This document shows, one piece after another, positions 7,766 through 16,191 of a DNA stretch of 64,000 nucleotides; the stretch's first letter is position 1, and every line of letters begins with the position of its first letter. A program made the translations under genes and the position numbers. The notes beneath the pieces were generated by a model. That model did no database searches. It saw only the letters and a list, made by a program, of their open reading frames with translations, and was not told where the DNA came from. This DNA is from Actinomadura madurae (lineage in GTDB: Bacteria > Actinomycetota > Actinomycetes > Streptosporangiales > Streptosporangiaceae). The stretch spans positions 1 to 64,000 of the forward strand of contig NZ_FOVH01000006.1 of the NCBI RefSeq assembly GCF_900115095.1. Direction: 5' to 3'.

Positions 7766-9354
7766 CGCTCAAGAGCACCCTGGACACCCACGGCCCGGAG
7801 TACCGGGAACGGCGCGAGGCCATGCTGGAGAAGCTGGCCGCGCTGGACGCCGAGCACGCGAAGGCGCTGGAGGGCGGCGGCGAGAAGTACGTCGCCCGCC
7901 ACCGAAAGCGCGGGAAGCTGCTGGCCAGGGAACGCATCGAGCTGCTGCTCGACCCCGATTCGCCGTTCCTTGAGCTGAGCCCGCTCGCGGCATGGGGGAG
8001 CGACTTCCCCGTCGGGGCGAGCATCGTCACCGGCATCGGCGTCGTCGAGGGCGTCGAATGCGTGATCGTGGCGAACGACCCGACGGTCCGGGGCGGGGCG
8101 AGCAACCCGTGGACCGTGAAGAAGAGCTTTCGCGCGTCCGACATCGCCCTGGAGAACCGGCTCCCCCTCATCAACCTGGTCGAGTCGGGCGGCGCGGACC
8201 TGCCGACCCAGAAGGAGATCTTCATCCCGGGCGGGCGGATGTTCCGGGACCTGACCCGGCTCTCGGCGGCCGGCATCCCGACGATCGCGCTGGTGTTCGG
8301 GAACTCCACCGCCGGCGGCGCGTACATCCCGGGCATGTGCGACTACGTCGTCATGGTCAAGGAGCGCGCGAAGGTGTTCCTCGGCGGGCCGCCGCTGGTG
8401 AAGATGGCGACGGGGGAGGAGGCCGCCGACGAGGAACTGGGCGGCGCCGAGATGCACGCCCGCACGTCCGGGCTCGCCGACTACATGGCCGCGGACGAGA
8501 CGGACGCGCTGCGCCTCGGCCGCCAGATCGTGAAGAACCTCGGGCACCGCAAGCTCGGCCCCGCCCCGGGCCCGGTGGAGGAACCCCTGTACGACGCGGA
8601 GGAACTGGCCGGGATCGTCCCCGAGGACCTGAAGATCCCGTTCGACCCGCGCGAGGTCATCGCCCGGATCGCCGACGGGTCCCGGTTCGACGAGTTCAAG
8701 CCCCTGTACGGGACGAGCCTGGTCACCGGCTGGACGCGCGTCCACGGCCACCCGATCGGGATCCTCGCCAACGCGCAGGGCGTCCTGTTCGGGGACGAGG
8801 CGCAGAAGGCGGCGCAGTTCATCCAGCTCGCCAACCAGAGCGACACCCCGCTGCTGTTCCTGCACAACACGACCGGCTACATGGTCGGCAAGGGGTACGA
8901 GCAGGCCGGGATCATCAAGCACGGCGCCCTGATGATCAACGCGGTGGCCAACAGCAAGGTCCCGCACATCTCGATCGTGATGGGCGCCTCGTACGGGGCG
9001 GGCAACTACGGCATGTGCGGCCGCGCGTACGACCCGCGGTTCCTGTTCGCGTGGCCGAGCGCCAAGTCGGCGGTGATGGGGCCGCAGCAGCTCGCGGGCG
9101 TGCTGTCGATCGTCGCGCGGCAGGCGGCCGAGGCGCGCGGGCAGGTGTACGACGAGGACCAGGACCGCGCGATGCGGGAGATGGTCGAGGCGCAGATCGA
9201 GGCCGAGTCGCTGCCGTTCTTCCTGTCGGGGCGCCTCTACGACGACGGCGTGATCGACCCGCGCGACACCCGCACCGTCCTCGGGCTGTGCCTGTCCGCC
9301 GTCTGCAACGCGCCCGTGCGCGGGGCCGACGGCTTCGGCGTCTTCCGGATGTGA
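7762..9354 (+). CDS. Acyl-CoA carboxylase beta subunit (carboxyltransferase)
   Basis: A 530-aa biotin-dependent carboxyltransferase of the methylcrotonyl/geranyl-CoA carboxylase beta type. Both crotonase-like halves are present: the N-terminal half with VESGGADLPTQKEIF and FGNSTAGGAYIPGMCDY, and the C-terminal half with LHNTTGYMVGKGYE and GASYGAGNYGMCGRAYDP. The two glycine-rich oxyanion-hole regions (GGAYIPG, GAGNYGM) are intact. It moves carboxylate from biotin to the gamma carbon of an enoyl-CoA. The GTG start (7762) overlaps the atuA stop (GTGA). With AtuA beside it, geranyl-CoA-like or 3-methylcrotonyl-CoA-like substrates are both possible. Confidence 0.93.
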   Translation: MTLKSTLDTHGPEYRERREAMLEKLAALDAEHAKALEGGGEKYVARHRKRGKLLARERIELLLDPDSPFLELSPLAAWGSDFPVGASIVTGIGVVEGVECVIVANDPTVRGGASNPWTVKKSFRASDIALENRLPLINLVESGGADLPTQKEIFIPGGRMFRDLTRLSAAGIPTIALVFGNSTAGGAYIPGMCDYVVMVKERAKVFLGGPPLVKMATGEEAADEELGGAEMHARTSGLADYMAADETDALRLGRQIVKNLGHRKLGPAPGPVEEPLYDAEELAGIVPEDLKIPFDPREVIARIADGSRFDEFKPLYGTSLVTGWTRVHGHPIGILANAQGVLFGDEAQKAAQFIQLANQSDTPLLFLHNTTGYMVGKGYEQAGIIKHGALMINAVANSKVPHISIVMGASYGAGNYGMCGRAYDPRFLFAWPSAKSAVMGPQQLAGVLSIVARQAAEARGQVYDEDQDRAMREMVEAQIEAESLPFFLSGRLYDDGVIDPRDTRTVLGLCLSAVCNAPVRGADGFGVFRM

Positions 9355-9362
9355 GCGTACAA

Positions 9363-11324
9363 ATGATCAAGAGTCTGCTGGTCGCCAACCGCGGCGAGAT
9401 CGCCCGCCGCGTCCTGCGCGCCTGCCGCGACCTCGGCATCGCGACGGTCGCCGTCCACTCCGACCCGGACGCGGGCGCGCCGCACGTCCGGGAGGCGGAC
9501 GCGGCGGGACGGCTGCCCGGCGCGTCGCCCGCGGAGACGTACCTGTCGGCCGGGCGGATCCTCGCCGTGGCCGAGCAGGCCGGGGCCGACGCGGTGCACC
9601 CCGGCTACGGGTTCCTGTCGGAGAACGCGGACTTCGCGCGGGCCGTCATCGACGCCGGGCTGACCTGGGTCGGCCCGCCGCCCGCCGCGATCGCCGCGAT
9701 GGGCTCCAAGATCGAGGCGAAGAAGCTGATGGCCGCGGCGGACGTCCCGGTCCTGCCCGACCTCGACCCCGCCGGCGTGCCCGGCGACGGCTTCCCATTG
9801 CTGGTCAAGGCGTCTGCGGGCGGCGGCGGGCGCGGCATGCGGATCGTCCGGGAGCCGGGCGGGCTGCAGGACGCCCTCGCGGCGGCCCGCCGCGAGGCGG
9901 AGTCGGCGTTCGGCGACCCGACCGTGTTCTGCGAGCCGCTGCTGGAGGACGCCCGGCACATCGAGGTGCAGATCCTCGCCGACGCGCACGGCACCGTGTG
10001 GGCGCTCGGCGAGCGCGAGTGCTCGATCCAGCGCCGCCACCAGAAGATCGTCGAGGAGGCGCCGTCCCCGGCCGTCGGGCCGGACCTGCGCGCCCGGCTG
10101 TGCGAGGCGGCGGCGAACGCGGCCCGCGCGATCGGGTACGAGGGCGCCGGCACGGTCGAGTTCATGCTCGCCCCGGACGGCCGCTTCTTCTTCCTGGAGG
10201 TCAACACCCGGCTGCAGGTCGAGCATCCGGTCACCGAGTGCGTGTACGGCGTGGACCTCGTACGGCTGCAGATCGAGGTCGCCGAAGGCGCGCGGCTGCC
10301 GAAGGACGTGCCGGAACCCCGCGGCCACGCCATCGAGGTCCGCCTGTACGCCGAGGACCCCGCGCAGGACTGGCGGCCCGCCAGCGGCACCCTGCACACC
10401 TTCGAGGTGCCGGGCGCCGACGCCGCGTTCGCCGTCCCCGCCGCGCACGGGCTGCGGCTCGACAGCGGCGTCGAGAGCGGCGCGGAGGTCGGCGTCCACT
10501 ACGACCCGATGCTCGCCAAGCTGATCGCCTGGGCGCCGTCCCGGGCCGCCGCCGCCCGCAGGCTGGCCGCCGGGCTGCGCGGCGCCCGCATCCACGGCCT
10601 GACCACGAACCGCGACCTGCTCGTCCGGATCCTGGAGGAGCCGACCTTCCTGGACGGCGACACCGACACCGGCTACCTCGACCGCGTCGGCCTCGGCGCC
10701 CTGGCCGCGCCGCTGGCGGACGAGGCGGCCGTGCGGATCTCCGCGCTGGCCGCCGCGCTCGCCCAGGCCGCCGCGAGCCGGGCCGGCGCCGCGGTGCTCG
10801 GCGGCCTCCCGTCCGGCTGGCGCAACGTCCGGTCCCAGCCGCAGCGCAGGACGTTCCACGGACCGCACGGCCGCGTCGACGTCGACTACGACCTGAACCG
10901 GGGCCGGCTCACCTCCGAGCGGTTCCCCGGCGTCTCGCTGGTGAGCGCCGCACCGGAGCAGGTCGTCCTCGACCGTGACGGCCTCCGCGAGACCTTCACC
11001 GTGACCGCGGCCGGAAACCGCGTGCACGTCGACTCCCGCCTCGGCCCGGTGACGCTGGACGTCGTCCCGCGGTTCGCCGACCCGAGCGACCAGATCGCCC
11101 CCGGCTCCCTCCTCGCCCCCATGCCCGGGACCGTCGTGCGCGTCGAGGCGGAGGCGGGGGCGGAGGTCGCCGCGGGGCAGGTCCTCGTCGTCCTGGAGGC
11201 GATGAAGATGGAGCACCGCGTCGCCGCGCCGTCCGCCGGGACGGTCACCGAACTGAACGTCGCCGCGGGACGGCAGGTCGAGTCCGGCGCCGTCCTCGCC
11301 GTCATCGAAAGGACCCCGGGATGA
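9363..11324 (+). CDS. Acyl-CoA carboxylase alpha subunit (biotin carboxylase plus BCCP)
   Basis: A 653-aa protein. The biotin carboxylase N-domain starts SLLVANRGEIARRVLRACR. The ATP-grasp glycine loop KASAGGGGRGMRIV and FLEVNTRLQVEHPVTE follow (about residues 140-290). A middle domain runs to about 575, and the biotinyl carrier domain carries EAMKMEH near residue 618, whose Lys takes biotin. It loads CO2 on biotin for the beta subunit encoded directly upstream (8-nt gap). The stop overlaps the next ATG (ATGA at 11321). Length and order match the alpha subunits of methylcrotonyl/geranyl-CoA carboxylases. Confidence 0.94.
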   Translation: MIKSLLVANRGEIARRVLRACRDLGIATVAVHSDPDAGAPHVREADAAGRLPGASPAETYLSAGRILAVAEQAGADAVHPGYGFLSENADFARAVIDAGLTWVGPPPAAIAAMGSKIEAKKLMAAADVPVLPDLDPAGVPGDGFPLLVKASAGGGGRGMRIVREPGGLQDALAAARREAESAFGDPTVFCEPLLEDARHIEVQILADAHGTVWALGERECSIQRRHQKIVEEAPSPAVGPDLRARLCEAAANAARAIGYEGAGTVEFMLAPDGRFFFLEVNTRLQVEHPVTECVYGVDLVRLQIEVAEGARLPKDVPEPRGHAIEVRLYAEDPAQDWRPASGTLHTFEVPGADAAFAVPAAHGLRLDSGVESGAEVGVHYDPMLAKLIAWAPSRAAAARRLAAGLRGARIHGLTTNRDLLVRILEEPTFLDGDTDTGYLDRVGLGALAAPLADEAAVRISALAAALAQAAASRAGAAVLGGLPSGWRNVRSQPQRRTFHGPHGRVDVDYDLNRGRLTSERFPGVSLVSAAPEQVVLDRDGLRETFTVTAAGNRVHVDSRLGPVTLDVVPRFADPSDQIAPGSLLAPMPGTVVRVEAEAGAEVAAGQVLVVLEAMKMEHRVAAPSAGTVTELNVAAGRQVESGAVLAVIERTPG

Positions 11325-12475
11325 GCTTCGTCGAGACCGAGGAGCGGCAGGCGCTGCGCGCGGCCGTCGCGGAACTCGGTGCCAAGTACGGTTCCTCCTA
11401 CTACGTGGAGAAGGCCAGGGCCGGGCTGAAGACCGACGAGCTGTGGGCCGAGGCCGCGGGGCTCGGCTACCTCGGCGTCAACGTCCCGGAGGAGTACGGT
11501 GGCGGAGGCGGCGGCATCGGCGACCTCGCCGCCGTGTGCGAGGAGCTGGCCGCCGCGGGCTGCCCGCTGCTGCTCATGGTCGTGTCCCCGGCGATCTGCG
11601 CGACGATCATCGCCCGGTCCGGCACGGACGGCCAGAAGAAGCACTGGCTGCCGCGCTTCGCCGACGGCTCGGTGAAGATGGCGTTCGCGATCACCGAGCC
11701 CGACGCCGGCTCCAACGCGCACCGCATCACCACCACGGCGCGCCGCGACGGCGGGGGTTGGGTGCTGAACGGGCAGAAGACGTTCATCTCCGGCGTGGAC
11801 GAGGCGGACGCCGTCCTGTTCGTCTCCCGCACGCAGGACCAGAAGGGGAACCTGCGGCCCTCGCTGTTCATCGTCCCGACGGGCGTGCCGGGCTTCACCT
11901 TCACCCCTATCGACATGGAGATCGTGTCGCCGGAGAAGCAGTTCGTCTGCCACCTCGACGACGTCCGGCTGCCCTACGACGCGCTCGTCGGCGACGAGGA
12001 CGGCGGCCTGCTGCAGCTGTTCGCCGGCCTCAACCCCGAGCGGATCATGGCCGCCGCCATGGGCGCCGGGATCGGCCGGCTCGCGCTCGGCAAGGCGACC
12101 GCCTACGCGAGGGAACGGCAGGTGTTCAAGACGCCGATCGGCGCGCACCAGGGCCTCGCGCACCCGCTCGCCGCCGCGAAGATCGAGCTGGAGCTGGCCC
12201 GGCTCATGGCGCAGAAGGCCGCCTGGCTCTACGACCAGGGCGACGACATGGGCGCCGGCGAGGCCGCGAACATGGCCAAGTACGCCACCGCCGAGGCCGC
12301 GATCCACTGCGTCGACCAGGCCATCCAGACGCACGGCGGCAACGGCCTCACCACCGAGTACGGCGTCGGGATGCTCGCCGGGGTCGTGCGGCTCATGCGG
12401 ATCGCGCCGGTCAGCCGCGAGATGATCCTGAACTTCGTCGCGCAGCACTCGCTCGGGTTGCCCAAGTCCTACTGA
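11321..12475 (+). CDS. Acyl-CoA dehydrogenase
   Basis: A 384-aa FAD flavoenzyme of the acyl-CoA dehydrogenase family. The FAD/substrate loop AFAITEPDAGSNAHRI is at about residues 122-137, and NGQKTFISG at 148-156 is typical. The C-terminal domain has HQGLAHPLAAAKIELELARL and ends with the QTHGGNGLTTEYGV motif. It forms the 2,3-double bond of an acyl-CoA that the carboxylase then uses. Citronellyl-CoA dehydrogenase (AtuD) or isovaleryl-CoA dehydrogenase are the closest roles by context. Its start is coupled to the carboxylase alpha gene (4-nt overlap), and it is the last gene of the operon. Confidence 0.93.
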   Translation: MSFVETEERQALRAAVAELGAKYGSSYYVEKARAGLKTDELWAEAAGLGYLGVNVPEEYGGGGGGIGDLAAVCEELAAAGCPLLLMVVSPAICATIIARSGTDGQKKHWLPRFADGSVKMAFAITEPDAGSNAHRITTTARRDGGGWVLNGQKTFISGVDEADAVLFVSRTQDQKGNLRPSLFIVPTGVPGFTFTPIDMEIVSPEKQFVCHLDDVRLPYDALVGDEDGGLLQLFAGLNPERIMAAAMGAGIGRLALGKATAYARERQVFKTPIGAHQGLAHPLAAAKIELELARLMAQKAAWLYDQGDDMGAGEAANMAKYATAEAAIHCVDQAIQTHGGNGLTTEYGVGMLAGVVRLMRIAPVSREMILNFVAQHSLGLPKSY

Positions 12476-12563
12476 CGCGGTGGCGGGGAGGCATCGAGCG
12501 CCCTACACTCCTGACCGTTCGGGACTTTTCGACCAACTTGACAACGCGACCCGAGGGACTCCC

Positions 12564-13976
12564 GTGTACGGTCCGCCGCCTGTTCCGCTGCCCAGCGGCC
12601 CCCCGCCCGTCCCTCCGCCCGACCAGCCGGAGGCGCCCCCGGCCGCGCCGCGCGGCCGGCGCCTCGCCGCCTGGAGCATCGACACCGCGCTCATCATCGG
12701 CGCCGCCGTCCTCCTGGGCATGATGACGTGGGGACGGCTGAACGGCGTCCTGGGCGACGGGCTGTGGTGGGACGCGCTGTCCGCGACCGGCGGGCTCCTG
12801 CTGTCGGGCGGCGACGTCCAGAACGCGGCCAAGGACTTCGGGCTGGACATCTGGCACGAGATCGCCGGCGCCATCGAGCAGGCGCTGCTGCTGCTCATCC
12901 TCGTCGAGTTCCTGCACCAGTTCGCGGGCCAGGCCATGACCGGGCGGACCATCGGCAAGGCCGTGCTCGACCTGCGCGTGGCGGACGCGAAGACCGCCAA
13001 GTCCCGCGCCCTGCGCCGCTCCCTGGTGACCACCGCGGGAGGGACCGGCCTGTACTGCACCGCATGGATCCTCCTCCTGCACGGCATGTTCTTCTTCGCC
13101 CTCGTGGTGTGGGCGGCCGCCGTGGCGGTGTTCCTGGCCAACAGCGCACCCGCCCTCGTCGGCGCCCGGCGGCGCACCCTCGCCGACCTGCTCGCGGGCA
13201 CCGTCCTGGTCCGCGCGGGCGGCTACCGGCGTGCCGCCGAGGCCGCCCGGCAGGGCGCCGGCGTCGCCTGGGACGGGACGCAGGCGGCGGGCCAGGTCGC
13301 GGGCCGGGCCGTCCGCGACAACGCCGCCCGGCTCGCCCAGGCCGAGTCGATGCAGCGGGCCCTGCACTCCGAGCGCGGCCGGCAGGCACAGGAGCTCGGC
13401 CGCCGGTCCGTCACCAGGATGCAGGACGCGATGCACGGCGAACGGGCCCAGCAGGCCGGCGACATGGGCAGGCGTCTCGGAGGCCGCCTCAAGAACGCCT
13501 ACAACGACCGCCGCGCGGCCCGCAAGGACGAACCGCTCCCGCAGCCCCCCGAAACGCCCGCGATCCTTCCACCCGAACCGCACTACGACCCGTACACCCG
13601 ACCCGACCAGTACGCCCAGCCGAGCCCGTACGCTCAACCTGGCCCGTACGCTCAACCTGGCCCGTACGCTCAACCTGGCCCGTACGCTCAACCTGGCCCG
13701 TACGCTCAACCTGGCCCGTACGCCCAGCCTGGGCAGTATGCGCCACCGGGTCAGCACGCGCAGCCCGACCCGTATGCGCCACCGGGTCAGCACGCGCAGC
13801 CCGACCCTTATGCCCAGCCGGGCCAGTACGCCCATCCCGACCCGTATGCGCAGCCCGGCCAGCACCAGCCGGGACCGTACGGGCAGCCAGGCCGGCAGCC
13901 GCCGCCCGGCCCGTACGGTCAGCCCCAGCCGTACATTCCGCAGCAGCGGGACGAGCCGCCGGAGGAGCGCGTCTGA
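12564..13976 (+). CDS. RDD-family membrane protein with repetitive Pro/Gln-rich tail
   Basis: A 470-aa protein. A Pro-rich N-terminus is followed by an RDD domain, with AAWSIDTALIIGAAVLLGMM as the first membrane segment and GRTIGKAVLDLRV before the next. Two more hydrophobic segments follow, one of them being ILLLHGMFFFALVVWAAAVA. The middle is an Ala/Arg/Gln-rich, probably helical stretch. The tail has repeated GPYAQP/GQYAPP units. GTG 12564 is preferred because GAGGG lies 6 nt before it; an in-frame GTG at 12480, 4 nt after the dehydrogenase stop, would add 28 residues. Function is unknown. It converges on the kinase-like gene with a 6-nt gap. Confidence 0.75.
   Translation: MYGPPPVPLPSGPPPVPPPDQPEAPPAAPRGRRLAAWSIDTALIIGAAVLLGMMTWGRLNGVLGDGLWWDALSATGGLLLSGGDVQNAAKDFGLDIWHEIAGAIEQALLLLILVEFLHQFAGQAMTGRTIGKAVLDLRVADAKTAKSRALRRSLVTTAGGTGLYCTAWILLLHGMFFFALVVWAAAVAVFLANSAPALVGARRRTLADLLAGTVLVRAGGYRRAAEAARQGAGVAWDGTQAAGQVAGRAVRDNAARLAQAESMQRALHSERGRQAQELGRRSVTRMQDAMHGERAQQAGDMGRRLGGRLKNAYNDRRAARKDEPLPQPPETPAILPPEPHYDPYTRPDQYAQPSPYAQPGPYAQPGPYAQPGPYAQPGPYAQPGPYAQPGQYAPPGQHAQPDPYAPPGQHAQPDPYAQPGQYAHPDPYAQPGQHQPGPYGQPGRQPPPGPYGQPQPYIPQQRDEPPEERV
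13623..13730 (+). repeat. 18-bp tandem repeat (GPYAQP hexapeptide)
   Basis: Six adjacent 18-bp units. The four at 13641-13712 are identical (GGCCCGTACGCTCAACCT); the first (13623) differs at one base and the last (13713) at three. The TACGCTCAACCT codons differ from the less regular repeats that follow (TATGCGCC..., TACGCCC...), so the array looks recently expanded. Copy number may vary between strains. Confidence 0.95.
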
Positions 13977-13982
13977 GCGGCC

Positions 13983-14549
13983 TCAGACGAGGAGAGCGTC
14001 GAGCTGTGCCTCCAGCGGGGCCGGCGCGGTCAGGCGGTTGTCCACGGCCACGTGGGGCACCGGAGGAGGCGTCTCCGGCAGCATCCGGGCGGCGAAGGCG
14101 TCGAAGTCCGCCAGCTTGCCGGTGTCGCGCGGGGAGCCCCGGTCCTCCAGGCGGCGGCGGAGGGTCGCGGCGTCCGTCCTGACCCACACCAGGCGCACCG
14201 GCGGGCCGCCCAGGGACGCCGTCCACTCCGTCCAGCGCGACGCGTCCCGGATCTGCCCGGTGAACGGGCCGCTCAGCAGCACCGGGCAGCCGCGGGAACG
14301 GATCTCCCGCGCGGTGGCGGTCATCCCCGCGTACTCGTGCGGCTTGACGTGCTCGTCGTACCACGGGCCCTCCCGTTCGCCCGGGTCCCGGGCGAACGCC
14401 GTGAGGGTCGCCTTGACGAACGGCCCGTACATCGTGTCCTTGTCCAGAAGCGCGGGGACGGGGAGCAGCCGCTCCAGCATCAGGTCCGACACGGTCGTCT
14501 TGCCGGAGCCGGGCGGGCCCGCCACCACCCAGACCGGGGCGGGCGTCAC
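13983..14549 (-). CDS. P-loop ATP-binding protein (AAA_33-type kinase-like)
   Basis: A 188-aa P-loop protein. Walker A VAGPPGSGKTTVSDLML is at residues 8-24. LLDKDTMYGPF follows as the usual segment after the P-loop in zeta-toxin/AAA_33-type small kinases, and LVWVRTDAATLRRRLEDRG fits the lid and Arg region. It probably phosphorylates a small molecule, but no substrate can be named. GTG 14549 overlaps the stop of the enolase-like gene (GTGA), so it is the last gene of a three-gene unit (16117 to 13983). Confidence 0.8.
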   Translation of the reverse strand: MTPAPVWVVAGPPGSGKTTVSDLMLERLLPVPALLDKDTMYGPFVKATLTAFARDPGEREGPWYDEHVKPHEYAGMTATAREIRSRGCPVLLSGPFTGQIRDASRWTEWTASLGGPPVRLVWVRTDAATLRRRLEDRGSPRDTGKLADFDAFAARMLPETPPPVPHVAVDNRLTAPAPLEAQLDALLV

Positions 14550-15673
14550 GTCGACAGGCGCATGCGGCGGGTCGCCAGCCGCTCGATGCGCGCCTCGTCG
14601 ATCTCGTGGCCGAGGCCCGGCTGGGTGAGCGGGACCCCGACGACGCCGCCGGACGAGCGGACGGGCGGGGTGACGAACACCGGCCCGCCCGCGGGGTCGG
14701 ACACGTCGCTCGGCAGCGTGCAGCCCGGCAGCGCGGCGAGGGCGACCGCGGCGGCCTGCCCGATGCCGAACGAGCCGCACCCGCTGCACCACACGTCCCA
14801 TCCCGCCGCGTACGCCAGGTCGTGGGCGCTGCGGGCCGCGGTCAGCCCGCCGAGCCGGTCCAGCCGCAGGTGCAGCGCCCGGCCGGCCTGCAGCGACAGC
14901 GCCGCGTCCAGGGTGTCCAGGTCGCCGACGGCGGGGGCGATGGCGGTACCGACCCGGAGCTGGAGCCGGGCGTGCGCGGCGAGGTCCCCGGACGGGAACG
15001 GGCGCTCGATCGCGGCCAGGCCGTAGGCGTCCAGGGCCTCCAGCACCGCCATGTGGTCGGACGACTCGGTGTAGGCGTGGCCCGCGTCGGCGACCAGCGC
15101 CAGCGCCGGATACGCCTGCCTGATCGCCCGGACGGGCTCGATGTCCCAGCCGGGGCGGACGTCCAGCGTGACCCGGGTGTGGCCCGCCCCGACGGCCTTG
15201 TTGACGCGCAGGGTGACCGTGTCCAGCGCGGGCTCCGGGGAGATGCGCGACCCCGTCACGATGGACGTGCGGGTGCCGCCGAGCGCGTGCGCGAGCGGCA
15301 GGCCGCGCGTCCGGCACCACAGGTCCCAGCAGGCCGTGTCGACGGCCGCGGCGGCCTCGCTGGCGCCGAGGTCCGCGGCGGCGGACACGTCCTCGGGACG
15401 GTCCCAGTCGAGCCCGATCAGGGCCGGGCCCATGCGCTCCTCGATGTCGGCCCAGGCCGGGCCCGCGCCTGCCGCGCCGCCCGGGACGGGCATCTCGCCC
15501 CAGCCGACCGCGTCGCCGCCGCCGTGGAGGCGGACGAGGACGCTCTCCGGCCGCCTTCCGCGCGGCATCGCCACGTGGAAGGCGTCGCAGCCCTGGATCA
15601 GAGGCACCCGTACCAGCCCTTCGAGGTAGTCGTCTCCCTCAATGATCCCCCCTCGCCGGACCGGCGCGGACAT
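14546..15673 (-). CDS. Enolase-superfamily (MenC/OSBS-like) protein without catalytic lysines
   Basis: A 375-aa protein that aligns along its length with o-succinylbenzoate synthase/N-acylamino acid racemase proteins: WDIEPVRAIRQAYPALALVA, AAIERPF, RLGGLTAARSAHDLA, GCTLPSDVS. The catalytic KxK is replaced by T169-L-D171, the third metal ligand region (LDES) by A-P-A-V (246-249), and the second catalytic Lys (NIKPGRVGG) by R270 in LHLRLDRLGG. D196 and E223, two metal ligands, remain. It is therefore probably not an enolase-type enzyme and may bind a ligand or serve as a scaffold. ATG 15673 has no clear ribosome site; a GTG (codon 23) after AAGGG is an alternative. It is coupled to the P-loop gene. 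Confidence 0.8.
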   Translation of the reverse strand: MSAPVRRGGIIEGDDYLEGLVRVPLIQGCDAFHVAMPRGRRPESVLVRLHGGGDAVGWGEMPVPGGAAGAGPAWADIEERMGPALIGLDWDRPEDVSAAADLGASEAAAAVDTACWDLWCRTRGLPLAHALGGTRTSIVTGSRISPEPALDTVTLRVNKAVGAGHTRVTLDVRPGWDIEPVRAIRQAYPALALVADAGHAYTESSDHMAVLEALDAYGLAAIERPFPSGDLAAHARLQLRVGTAIAPAVGDLDTLDAALSLQAGRALHLRLDRLGGLTAARSAHDLAYAAGWDVWCSGCGSFGIGQAAAVALAALPGCTLPSDVSDPAGGPVFVTPPVRSSGGVVGVPLTQPGLGHEIDEARIERLATRRMRLST

Positions 15674-15682
15674 CGGCGCGGG

Positions 15683-16117
15683 TCAGGACCGCCGCAGGAA
15701 CGGGCGGAGCGGCCGCCGCTCGTATCCGCCGTCCGCGAGGCCGGCGAGGCGCTCGAACGGGTTGTAGGACGCCCAGTCCCCGCACAGCAGCATCGACACG
15801 CCCGCGCACGCCCCGTAGAGCGGGATCATGGCGACGCCGAGGCACCAGGCGTACTGCGTCGAATGGCGCCCCTCATGACGGAGCAGCCGCGACGTGTCGG
15901 ACAGCCGGGACGCGTCGCCGCGCAGCAGGATCACGTTGCCGACCGTGAACGCGGACGCGACCGGCACCGGCAGCCGGTAGCCGCCCGCCACGATCAGCCC
16001 GTCCGGGCCCCTGCGGAACCCCGCGCCGCGCGCCGTGGTCGCGGCCAGCAGGAGCCCCAGCCCCGTGGACAGGTTGACCGCGTTGACCAACTGCCGCACC
16101 CGATGCGCCCGTTTCAC
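15683..16117 (-). CDS. Small membrane protein with HEGRH (HExxH) motif
   Basis: A 144-aa protein of no named family that I recognise. It has a hydrophobic segment near residues 15-30 (NLSTGLGLLLAATTA), a second at about 48-65, and a third, LGVAMIPLYGACAGVSMLL, near the C-terminus. RLLRHEGRHSTQYAWCLG carries HEGRH, which fits the zincin signature HExxH and lies just before the third segment. The topology is compatible with a minimal membrane zinc protease, but the third ligand is not identifiable. The GTG start (16117) is inferred. The enolase-like gene follows 9 nt after its stop. Confidence 0.6.
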   Translation of the reverse strand: MKRAHRVRQLVNAVNLSTGLGLLLAATTARGAGFRRGPDGLIVAGGYRLPVPVASAFTVGNVILLRGDASRLSDTSRLLRHEGRHSTQYAWCLGVAMIPLYGACAGVSMLLCGDWASYNPFERLAGLADGGYERRPLRPFLRRS

Positions 16118-16191
16118 GCGCCCAGTTTCCCCTGCCGCCCGGCGCCGGGAAACCCCGCGGGCGCGGGCGTTCCGGGCCGGCCGGGGCCGGC

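Noticed and set aside
13623..13860. Possible CRISPR-like array
   Set aside because: The units are contiguous without spacers, 18 bp long and in frame with a protein; it is a coding tandem repeat.
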